Of a stretch of 64,000 nt of DNA, positions 1 to 9,159 are shown piece by piece (the first letter of the stretch is position 1; each line of letters opens with the position of its first letter). The translations under genes were made by a program, and so were the position numbers. The stretch spans positions 79,663,305 to 79,727,304 of the forward strand of contig NC_092087.1 of assembly GCF_045679555.1 (NCBI RefSeq), given 5' to 3'. The notes below the pieces were generated by a model that worked only from the letters and a program-made list of their open reading frames with translations, had not been told where the DNA came from and did no database searches. The DNA is from Salvelinus alpinus (taxonomy: Eukaryota; Chordata; Actinopteri; Salmoniformes; Salmonidae).

Positions 1-1331
1 ACCACATAAAATACACACCCAAGACTAACTGAAGTAACAATTCTCAGCTTTCCATTTCCTTAAAATCTGTCAGAATTACATTTGGCACAGGACCAATGTT
101 TCCACTGTGTTCTAGCATGCTACCTGGTCCTTAATTTTACCTGTTAAGATTACTAATGCATTCATTCTATCAACGTAAGACATTTGTGAGCACTACTTTA
201 GTCTTCTGAGGCAACAAGTTATGACAGAAGAGAAGCTGCATGTATGAAACTATAGTTGACAAATGGCCTACCTAATGTAAGCAGAAACCTGTCTAAATTA
301 GGGGTGAAAGTAGCCATTAAGCTCAGTTATGGTGGATCAAACTGAGCAGGTAGCCCACTTTAAATTGATTTGTTTGAGAGTCAGACAACCATGAGATACG
401 AAACGGAGCCTGTGCATACCACAAAAACAGAATTCAGAGGTTTACATGCCACAGTAGCCCATCTCCGGGGTACAAGCTTTCTCAGGTTTTTGTAAAACAG
501 GATTTGATGTTTACATGTCAACACAAAATAAATACTTCAGTATCCCGAGTAACGGAATATTGATGTAAACGTGGTCAGTGGCTTTAACGTAGATCCAATC
601 TTGGGATTTGTCAACCAGCAGCAAAGATACAAATAAATTATATATTTGAAATCCAAAAGATTAGGAACTGTGAACCACATTCCCTTTTACTACAAATTGC
701 AATGGCAACTAACACTGTTCTCAACCAGCAAGCCAAAGGTAGACATTAAACACAGTATTTCAAAACACAAGGAGGCACTTTTAAAGGTACAATATTTTAT
801 TGTTTTACAAGTAATGCAGGGTAGCATGAGCAGCAGCAACTCTCTGTCCGACGCAAAAGCATACAGTGGAAGCTTAAAGTGTCAGCAACAACTCAGAATT
901 GTTATCCAAAGGATGAATCTACCATTGCAATTCTGTTGATAGATGATTAGTACAAAGGATTTCAAAATCAGAACGCAGTTCAGATGACTGTAAAAAAATG
1001 TACATGACATTGCATCCCAGTAGCTGTTCCCTTGTGGTGGGGTTCCTTTAGCAGGTTGTCAGTTTTTAGCAGGTGGGGATATGCTTGGTTCAGAGATGCC
1101 AACGTCACTACGGTCCTTGAGAGCATCTCCGCTATCAAAAAGGTATAACCTCCCCAGTGGTGTGGCAGGTTTGGGAGTAGACAGTTTTGCCATTCTCATA
1201 CACCGATTTGTAACTATATTGGGATGAGAATTGGCTGTTCAAAGATGCTGCCTTGAACGCTGCTGGAGCTGACACATTGGGTGCTTTCATTGTCACCGTC
1301 AGACCCAAAATCCTGAGAAACATCACTGCTG
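1..1331 (-). other. 3' flank and probable 3' UTR of unit 1 gene
   Basis: No convincing gene is seen here. On the minus strand, bases 1,331 to about 790 follow the stop of the secreted-protein gene. They still contain, in a different frame (about 1,080-1,215), a decayed form of the family's C-terminal tail (SYKSVYENGKTVYSQ), followed by an AATAAA at 796-801. The region is shared with 13,516-14,846, 26,839-28,169 and, more diverged, 50,930-52,300. The rest (1-640) is AT-rich flank. Confidence 0.6.
796..801 (-). terminator. Candidate polyadenylation signal
   Basis: A minus-strand AATAAA lies about 530 bp downstream of the stop at 1,332. It is repeated at 14,311-14,316 and 27,634-27,639. In the diverged relative near 51,765 the hexamer is changed. 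Confidence 0.4.
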
Positions 1332-3705
1332 CTAAAATCCATGTTGCTTGAGGAGTTGGCCCTCCTGTTCAAGGCCTGTGGCTCCTGCCGAGGCAAGGGC
1401 GCCTGTGGCTCCTGCCGAGGCAAGGGCGCCTGTGGCTCCTGCCGAGGCAAGGGCGCCTGTGGCTCCTGCCGAGGCAAGGGCGCCTGTGGCTCCTGCCGAG
1501 GCAAGGGCGCCTGTGGCTCCTGCCGAGGCAAGGTGGCCTGTGGCTCCTGCCGAGGCAAGGGCGCCTGTGGCTCCTGCCGAGGCAAGGGCGCCTGTGGCTC
1601 CTGCCGAGGCAAGGTGGCCTGTGGCTCCTGCCGAGGCAAGGTGGCCTGTGGCTCCTGCCGAGGCAAGGTGGCCTGTGGCTCCTGCCGAGGCAAGGTGGCC
1701 TGTGGCTCCTGCCGAGGCAAGGTGGCCTGTGGCTCCTGCCGAGGCAAGGTGGCCTGTGGCTCCTGCCGAGGCAAGGTGGCCTGTGGCTCCTGCCGAGGCA
1801 AGGGCGCCTGTGGCTCCTGCCGAGGCAAGGGCGCCTGTGGCTCCTGCCGAGGCAAGGGCGCCTGTGGCTCCTGCCGAGGCAAGGGCGCCTGTGGCTCCTG
1901 CCGAGGCAAGGGCGCCTGTGGCTCCTGCCGAGGCAAGGGCGCCTGTGGCTCCTGCCGAGGCAAGGGCGCCTGTGGCTCCTGCCGAGGCAAGGGCGCCTGT
2001 GGCTCCTGCCGAGGCAAGGGCGCCTGTGGCTCCTGCCGAGGCAAGGGCGCCTGTGGCTCCTGCCGAGGCAAGGGCCCCTGTGGCTCCTGCCGAGGCAAGG
2101 GCCCCTGTGGCTCCTGCCGAGGCAAGGGCACCTGTGGCTCCTGCCGAGGCTTTTGAACCAGATTCCGCACTTGATGAGGCAAAGTGGCCGGTTGCTTCAC
2201 CTAAGGTATTTGGGCTAGTCGTGGCGCTTGATGAAGCACTGTGGCCAATTGCTTCAGCTACGGTATTTGGGCCAGTCGTGACACTTGCTGAGGCATTATG
2301 GGTTGCTGCTTCTGCTGAGGAACGGGAGTCGGATACTTCACCCAAGGCATTTGTGCCAATCGTGAATTTTGATGAAGCATTGTGGCCAGTTGCTTCCCCT
2401 AAGGTATTTGGGCCAGTCGTGACACTTGCTGAGGCATTGTGGGTGGCTGCTTCCGAGGCATTACGGGTGGCCGCTTGCGTGGCACTGTGTCCAGTTGCTT
2501 CCGCTGCCGAGGCATGGTGGCCAGTTGCTTCCGAGGCACTGTGGCCATTTGCTTCACCTAAGGTATTTGGGCCAGTCCTGACGCTTGTTGAAGCATTGTG
2601 GCCAGTTGCTTCACCTAAGGTATTTGGGCCAGTCGTGACGCTTGCTGAGGCATTATGAGTGGCCGCTTCCGAGGCATTACGGGTGGCCGCTTGCGTGGCA
2701 CTGTGTCTAGTTGCTTCCGCTGCCGAGGCACCGTGGCCAGCTGCTTCACCTAAGGTATTTGGGCCAGTCGTAGCGCTTGATGAAGCATTGTGGCCAGTTG
2801 CTTCAGCTAAGGTATTTGGGCCAGTCGTGACACTAGCTGAGGCATTGTGGGTGGCTGCTTCCGAGGCATTACGGGTGGCCGCTTGCGTGGCACTGTGTCC
2901 AGTTGCTTCCGCTGCCGAGGCATGGTGGCCAATTGCTTCCGAGGCACTGTGGCCATTTGCTTCACCTAAGGTATTTGAGCCAGTCGTGAGGCTTGTTGTA
3001 GCATTGTAGCCAGTTGCTTCACCTAAGGTATTTGGGCCAGTCGTGACGCTTGCTGAGGCATTATGGGTTGCCGCTTGCGCGGCACTGTGTCCAGTTGCTT
3101 CCGCTGCCGAGGCACTGTGGCCAGCTGCTTCACCTAAGGTATTTGGGCCAGTCGTGGCGCTTGATGAAGCATTGTGGCACGTTGCTTCAGCTAAGGTATT
3201 TGGGCCAGTTGTGATGCTTGCTGAGGCATTGTGGGTGACTGCTTCTGCTGCTGAGGCACGGGATCCGGTTGCTCCACCTAAGGTATTTGCGCCAGTCGTG
3301 ACGCTTGCTGAGGCATTACGGGTGGCTGCTTCACCTGCCGAGGCACGGGAGCCGGTAGCTTCCGCTGCATTGTGGCCAGTTCTTTTTAATTGATTTTGGG
3401 GAATATATCTATAATTACCTACAAAAGAAAAGAAAAAGTTTCAAATCGTAAAATGCCAGCATTTGAAGTTCTGCCATTTATACAGTGTTACTTTTACTGA
3501 ATTAAATGTGCAGAACAAAACATACCTTTAGGTGGAGGATAACAGGTTATCCCTCCAATTAGCAGGCAACAAATCCAAGAAATTCTAAATAAAAATAAAA
3601 ACATCCTAGTCAGTTAAATACACCTACCTGTAAAACATGGAAGACAAGGGAAACAAACTAGAGCCATACAACTTACCTCAAAGACATTTCAAAACTCACT
3701 GCCAT
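1332..3705 (-). CDS. Secreted Ala/Ser/Thr-rich repeat protein, frame-switched family copy 1
   Basis: I infer a three-exon gene from comparison with the 55-kb member: exon 1 3,677-3,705 (donor GTAAGT), exon 2 3,526-3,584 (donor GTATG), exon 3 1,332-3,418 (acceptor after TTTTGTAG). Introns are 92 and 107 bp, phases 2 and 1. The product is 724 aa. Its N-terminus [20 protein letters not shown] is a signal peptide, followed by [19 protein letters not shown]. Exon 3 then reads as ~19-residue repeats around [19 protein letters not shown], with about 15 Asn-Ala-Ser/Thr sequons, then about 28 copies of the nonapeptide ALASAGATG, ending in QLLKQHGF. In the frame used by the 55-kb gene this region has recurring TAG stops. 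A secreted, heavily glycosylated protein is my inference. It could instead be a pseudogene kept open by its base composition. Confidence 0.5.
1376..2150. repeat. 27-bp minisatellite, about 28-29 copies
   Basis: The monomer is a perfect or near-perfect 27-mer (GGCTCCTGCCGAGGCAAGG plus GCGCCTGT or TGGCCTGT). Two main variants differ at two adjacent bases (GC versus TG), giving Ala-Leu or His-Leu in the frame used by the gene. It is in frame (9 codons) and open in five of six frames. Its plus-strand readings (GACGSCRGK and APVAPAEAR) are shadows. Confidence 0.95.
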
Positions 3706-4104
3706 TATTCTCATCAAAACCTCAGTATTCAGAACTAATAGTAGCCAGAAGCCTTACCAGGAGATCCCTGATATTGTATCTGTTTGTCTTTTTTGCTGCG
3801 CCTTACAAAGGAATCCTAGACCCTTCTAATCTGGCTGGTTAATTAGGTACACCTGCAAGCCACTGAACATAATTTCCATTGGTCCAATTTCCCAATTGAG
3901 ATTAGGTTCGCTTGATTTCATTCAGCTGGTGTGCTGGAGGGTTTGCGCATCATGGACAAATCCAATGGTTTTAAAGAGTGAACTCTACCTACCCATTGCA
4001 CTGGGTGAGCTTAATCAAGTGCACCTTTATTTCATGCTAATTAAGATCCTGCCAGGGGCTTTTGCAGGTGCAACCTCAGTGGTCCGGTAGAAGTGTGTTG
4101 TGCA

Positions 4105-6023
4105 AAGATATATTTTAGATTTTTCAAAGTAGCCTCACTTTGCCTTGATTACAGATTTGCACACTCTTGGCATTCTCTCAACCAGCTTCATCTGGAATGA
4201 TTTTCCAACAGTCTTGAAGGAGTTCCCACATTTGCTGAGCACTTGTTGGCTGCTTTTCCTTCACTCTATGGTCCAACTCATGCCAAACCATCTCAATTGG
4301 GTTGAGGTCGGGTGATTATGGAGGCCAGGTCATCTGATGCAGCACTCCATCACTCTCCTTCTTGGTCAAATAGACCTTACACAGTCTGGAGGTGTGTTGG
4401 GTCATTGTCCTATTGAAAAACAAACGATAGTCCCACTAAGCGCAAACCAGATGGGATGGCGTATAGCTACAGAATGTTGTGGTAGCCAGTGTACCTTGAA
4501 TTCTAAATATATCACAGACCGTGTCACCAGCAAAGCACCCCCACACCATTACACCTCATCCTCCATGATTCATGGTGGAAACCAGACATGCGGAGATCAT
4601 CCGTTCACCTACGGGGGTTGGTCTTGTTTTGGTTACTACATGATTCCATATGTGACTCACCACCTGGATTCGGTCTTATGTAGTAAAATGTGAAATGGTG
4701 TTTTTTTACATCTGCTAAAAGTAGAGACTCAGAGCTACAAAATGGTATATCATACACAGCATTTGAGGAACAATGGGAAAGTACTTCTGCTTTGAAAGTT
4801 GATCAACATTTAATCTCACTTTTGAGAAAATCCCCTTTGAATGTTTTGGTATCTAGTTTAGAGCTCTTCTTTGTCTACACCCATTCAGCATCGTTCACAC
4901 CCTCTTAATAAGCTTTAGCCCCACCCATCTTGTTTCGCTTTCAGAGCACACACTTGACGCTCTGGCCGATGATTTGTTTACCTCTGGGTAACATGAAAAC
5001 AGCCTAACCAGTTCTGCTGAAAACAATTTCATGACGCTTTCTTGCAGACGTTTACTGACACCGGCCATATTCAACGGGTGTTGTACACACGTCACGTAGC
5101 GTTAGCTAACGAGCCAGCCAGCTAACGTTAGCTAGTTAAACAACAATGAACAAAGTGGCAACAATGCCACAGTGCTGGGAGCTAACCAACCAGGTCCAAT
5201 GTTAGCTAGCTAACATTAGGCTCTAACTAGACAAGCAAACGGCTCTGGGAAACAAATAATAACGTCAGCTAGGGAACCAGCCAGCTAACAGTACACTTTA
5301 GCTTGAAATGAAACCACTTTGTCAAAATTAGAAATGTGTCATATCTGAAAATGTAGTTAGCTAATGCTAGACTATAAACATGCATCATGGACGCGTCTCC
5401 CTGTCAGGAATGCCATACCACGGTTGCACGGTTTGAAGATGTAATCCGGAGACAGGTGTTTTCTCCATCTCTTTAGCTATCATACTCCAATTCCACTGAA
5501 AACGGAGAGCAACACTTATGCAGCTCCACTATACAAAACTTTTTTTTTTAAAGCGGCGTTCGACAGGATTACCAAAACAGACTGACGAGCACAAATAGAC
5601 AGACAACTTCAATATGGCAGACCAATCCGAACTCCTCTCTCTGCATGTCCAGCCCACTCATTATCTCAGACAATCATGGCTAGTGAGAAGTTTGCTTACT
5701 TTTACTGTGGCTTAACCAGCAAGGCTCATAATTTAACAATTGTATTTGTATTTACAGATGGCATACATGTTTGTTATTAAGGCACATGAATGTTCGCAAG
5801 TTCGAGAAGGAATTTCTGCCAAGAAACGCATTTTGATTTTTACGTTCAAACGGCTCTCCTGTGAAGTCGTGACTTGCGACATACGCCTAGTTTCCTGAAT
5901 CGGGTCACATATGTGTTATTTCATAGTTTTGATGTCTTCACTATTATTCTACAATGTAGAAAATAGTAAAAATAAAGAAAACCCTTGAATGAGTAGGTGT
6001 GTCCAAATTTGAGTGCTACTGCA
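4105..6023 (-). mobile_element. Tc1-like transposon, internally deleted, carrying an insertion
   Basis: On the minus strand, 4,105-4,610 matches the C-terminal half of a common fish Tc1 transposase region. Its coding stretch for VERMPRVCKSVIKAKG is visible in reverse at about 4,140-4,190. The sequence then jumps directly into a terminal repeat (GGTTACTACATGATTCCATATGTG, 4,631-4,654), which resumes at 5,908 and runs to about 6,023 with the fish Tc1 terminus (CTTGAATGAGTAGGTGTGTCC). The left terminus and the N-terminal half of the transposase are missing. It is non-functional and present in all units, so it predates the duplication. Confidence 0.75.
4655..5907. mobile_element. 1,253-bp element inserted in Tc1 terminus with 8-bp target duplication
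   Basis: The Tc1 terminal repeat is split exactly, and both sides carry CATATGTG (4,647-4,654 and 5,908-5,915). An 8-bp duplication is typical of hAT elements, but I see no strong terminal inverted repeat, so the class is uncertain. The interior is rich in palindromic GCTAACGTTAGC-type motifs (5,095-5,300) and has no credible ORF. Copies lie at 17,978-19,230, 30,540-31,584 (truncated) and 53,215-53,907 (partial). Confidence 0.6.
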
Positions 6024-6343
6024 TGGTAGACAAGAGATTGTCTGACAACACAGAATTTACATATTTTACATAAAAGCAGACCATTGAATGCATATACAAT
6101 TTCGTCACGTGTCATGAGTCTTTAGCCAAACAGGCAGTCGACTACAGCAGGCAAATGTGTTCATTTGTGTCAATGTTTGTGAATGAGTTCCATGTGACAC
6201 ATTATGCTAGCTAAGCTTCCCTGCTAGTTCCTTGCCGGCTTCATCATTGGAACTGGATGGATCCATTTAAGGTCTGAGTTCTCATACTATGTAGTTAGAT
6301 GATTTCACCAAACAAATCTTGGTTTAGAAAAATGTACTTGTTC

Positions 6344-7245
6344 TTATTTTTTTTATTTTACCTTTATTTAACCAGTTAGGTCAGTTGAGAACAAGTTCTC
6401 ATTTACAACTGCGACCTGGCCAAGATAAAGCAAAGCAGTGCGACAAAAACAACCACACAGATACACATGGGATAAACAAACGTACATTCAACACAATAGA
6501 AAATCTGTATACAGTGTGTGCAAATTAAGTAAGGAGGTACGGCAATAAATAGGCCAATAGTGGCAAAGTAGTTAAAATTTAGCAATTTACACTGGAGTGA
6601 TATATGTCCAGATGAGGATGTGCAAGTTGAAATACTGGTGTGCAAAAGAGCAGAAAAACAAAAACAAATATGGGGATGAGGTAGGTAGTTGGTTGGATGG
6701 GCTATTTACAGATGGGCTGTGTACAGCTGCAGCGATCGGTAAGCTGCTCTGACAGCTGACGCTTAAAGTTAGTGAGAGAGACATAAGTCTCCAACTTCAG
6801 TGATTTTTGCAATTCGTTCCAGTCATTGGTAGCAGAGAACTGGAAGGAAAGGTGGCCAAAGCAGGTGTTGGCTTTGGGGATGACCAGTGAAATATACCTG
6901 CTGGAGCGCGTGCTAGTGGTAGGTGTTGCTATGGTGACCAGTGAGTTGAGATAAGGCGGAGCTATACCTAGCAAAGACTTATAGATGACCTGGAGCCAGT
7001 GGGTTTGGCGACGAATATGTAGCGAGGACCAGCCAACGAGAGCATACAGGTCTCAGTGGTGGGTAGTATATGGGGCTTTGGTGACAAAACGGATGGCACT
7101 GTGATAGACTGCATCCAATTTGCTGAGTAGAGTGTTGGAGGCTATTTTGTAAATGACATCACCGAAGTCAAGGATCGGTAGGATAGTCAGTTTTACGAGG
7201 GTATGCTTGGCAGCATGAGTGAAGGAGGCTTTGTTGACATTCTGT
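6344..7245 (-). mobile_element. LINE 3' end, 5'-truncated (CR1/L2-like)
   Basis: Read on the minus strand, the segment encodes the reverse-transcriptase C-terminal region (ILDFGDVIYKIASNTLLSK, then FQFSATNDWNELQKSLKLET, then QLSEQLTDRC). It ends in the 3' tail GGTTAAATAAAGGTAAAATA at 6,344-6,375. It sits inside a host segment whose uninterrupted duplicate is at 7,940-8,290, so it is a clean 5'-truncated retrotransposon insertion. Confidence 0.75.
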
Positions 7246-8290
7246 TGTCTGTTTGGGAATATCTTTGTGTATTGATAGGTTAAACCGTTCCAGGCATTGT
7301 AAAAATCAAGTACACTGAATCCATTTTTTAAGACCCTGTGGTACGATAAATGGACTTGCAGGAGGAATGAGCTATAGGTTAAAAATCTATTGACGCTCAT
7401 GTGAATCAATAAAGGAAACAACAAAAAAATTATAAATTTAAGCTATAAATTCTATCCATCTTCTTACAAAAGCATTTGTGACGTCTGAACGGTTTGGCCT
7501 ACAAACTATTATGACCAATATGGAAAGGGGAGACTCACGAACATGGTTCCGTTTTGCTCTACGACCCCAACAAGTTTCACAGACTCATCTGAAGGTAACC
7601 CATACAAACTAATGGAAGTATGGAGGTAGTTGTACCAACATACATAAAGGGTTAAATATGTGCCATCACCTAGATATTGGACATACGTCAAAACTTTGCC
7701 ATTTATAAAAAGGTGTTATTCAATGTGTTTCTGTGGGCTATAGTAGCAAAGGCAAAATTCTATATTGCGATTAAATGTTGATACCTAAAGTGTCCCAAAA
7801 ATTCATACAGCTAATTGATCATGGTTTGAACGTTTAAAAGATGTTAGCTTAGTACTCTCCCTAAGGCTCAGACTGACATTGAAGAATAAGTCTGGATTGT
7901 CAACACAGTGTACATATGTCAAGTAGTCCAAAAGTTTTGGGTGACATCTTATGCTAGCTAAACTTCCATGATAGTGCCTACCAGCTTCCTCTTTGGAACT
8001 TAATGGACCCATTTAAGGGCTGAATTCTCATACTACGCAGTTAGATTAATAATTGGTTAAGAAAAATGTACAAGGCTGAAGACAGTCTATACAGAATATA
8101 TTTGTTAATTGATAGGTTAAACCGTTCCAGGCCTCGTAAAAATCAAATACACTGGATCCATTCTATAGGAGCCTGAGGTACAATAAATGGATGAGGAGGA
8201 ATGGGCTACAGGTGAAGAGTATTGAGGCACGTCAATGTAAAAGGCCCCATCAAAATCCTGTTGCAGCCCATTCAAAACGTTCTAGCTTCG
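7246..8290. repeat. Duplicated host flank
   Basis: No gene is seen. The segments 6,180-6,343 plus 7,246-7,440 (around TGATAGGTTAAACCGTTCC) recur at 7,940-8,290, a further partial copy lies at 9,025-9,160, and the diverged relative has it at 54,190-54,530. This shows older local duplications of gene plus flank within the unit. The stretch 7,470-7,690 resembles 54,640-54,790. Confidence 0.6.
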
Positions 8291-8329
8291 TCTCAATCCA
8301 CTGCATCCACCTGTCGCCTGCATCCACCT

Positions 8330-8451
8330 GTACACCTGGGCCAGAGCTCCTGACCTAGCTGGTCCTTGAGCATTTCATAGTCACCACTCCCCCTGTTGAT
8401 GAAGAGCAGGATGTGCCCCTTCACCTCTGACTGGTACAGACCCACTGCTGT
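8330..8451 (-). pseudogene. Orphan exon resembling protein disulfide isomerase
   Basis: On the minus strand a pyrimidine-rich tract and CACACAG acceptor (8,452 upward) precede an open segment starting TAVGLYQSEVKGHILLFINR, then GSGDYEMLKDQLG. This resembles the non-catalytic thioredoxin-fold (b') domain of PDI-family proteins, in which an 'hxhHhLLF' strand is typical. After about 40 codons the similarity is lost in a short CATCCACCTG-type repeat, and no other PDI exon is near. It is probably a stray exon carried by an ancient duplication. Family assignment is by recall of motif pattern only. Confidence 0.45.
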
Positions 8452-8601
8452 CTGTGTGAGAGAGAAAGAGAAAAATAAAAAGAGAGAGAGCGAGTGACGA
8501 AGAGAAAGACAGAGGTGTGGGAAATTGATATCAAAATAGGCATGTGACAGTACATTAACTGTCTGTAGGTATAGTCTGGTTATATGACTGAACATGAAAG
8601 G

Positions 8602-9020
8602 CTAATAATACAAAGATGTGATGCCAAGGTGTAGTTTTAACAAGTAACAAGTTGCAGTTTTAACAAGTGTAAATTTGCTGTCCAGGTATTTGTAATGCGA
8701 GTCAAGCAGGTGATTTCTGATGGAAATTTTGGACGGTTGCTTCTGCCGAGTCATTGTGGACGGTTGCTTCTGCTGAAGAGGCATGCGAGCCCGCTCCTTT
8801 TGTTGCTGGGACATAGGAGCAGGTTCCTTTTAATGAAGTGTGGAGAATATATCTATAATTTAACAAAGACAAAAAACAAAGACAAAAAGTTCAAAATAGT
8901 AAAATTCCAGAATTTGAAGTCATTGGAACTATACAAAAGCTGTTTTTTTTCAACTTAATTAGTTTGTGTATAACAAACAGCTTTAGGTGTAGGATCACAG
9001 GTTGTCCCTCCAATGAATAG
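8602..9020 (-). pseudogene. Dead second copy of the secreted repeat-protein gene in unit 1
   Basis: Exon 3 start (YRYI, 8,843-8,860) and about 55 codons of the Pro/Gln frame (MSQQQKERARMPLQQKQPST) are recognisable. Exon 2 is recognisable at 8,981-9,020 (FIGGTTCDPTPK). The exon 2 donor is CT instead of GT, the exon 3 acceptor AG is lost and no exon 1 is seen. It keeps the ancestral Pro/Gln frame, unlike the large copy in the same unit. Confidence 0.65.
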
Positions 9021-9159
9021 ATCAATTGAAGGTCAGCATTCTCATAATATGCAGTTAGTGAATGATTTCAGCAACAGTACTTGGTTTAGAAAAATGTAGA
9101 TGTTCAAAGACGATCTGTTGCGTGTAGAGAATATTTCAGTTAATTGACATATTCCCAAC

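Noticed and set aside
646-939. 97-codon plus-strand frame present in all three units
   Set aside because: It starts at a non-ATG codon, lies antisense to the 3' UTR and is not kept in the older copy at 51.6 kb.
1376-2150. Regular short repeats suggesting a CRISPR array
   Set aside because: The 27-mers are directly abutting with no unique spacers, and the context is a vertebrate genome.
1348-3393. Long plus-strand frames (APVAPAEAR and GACGSCRGK repeats), up to 436 codons
   Set aside because: They are antisense shadows of the 27-bp and 57-bp repeats; no signal peptide or splice pattern supports them, and the conserved leader exons are on the minus strand.
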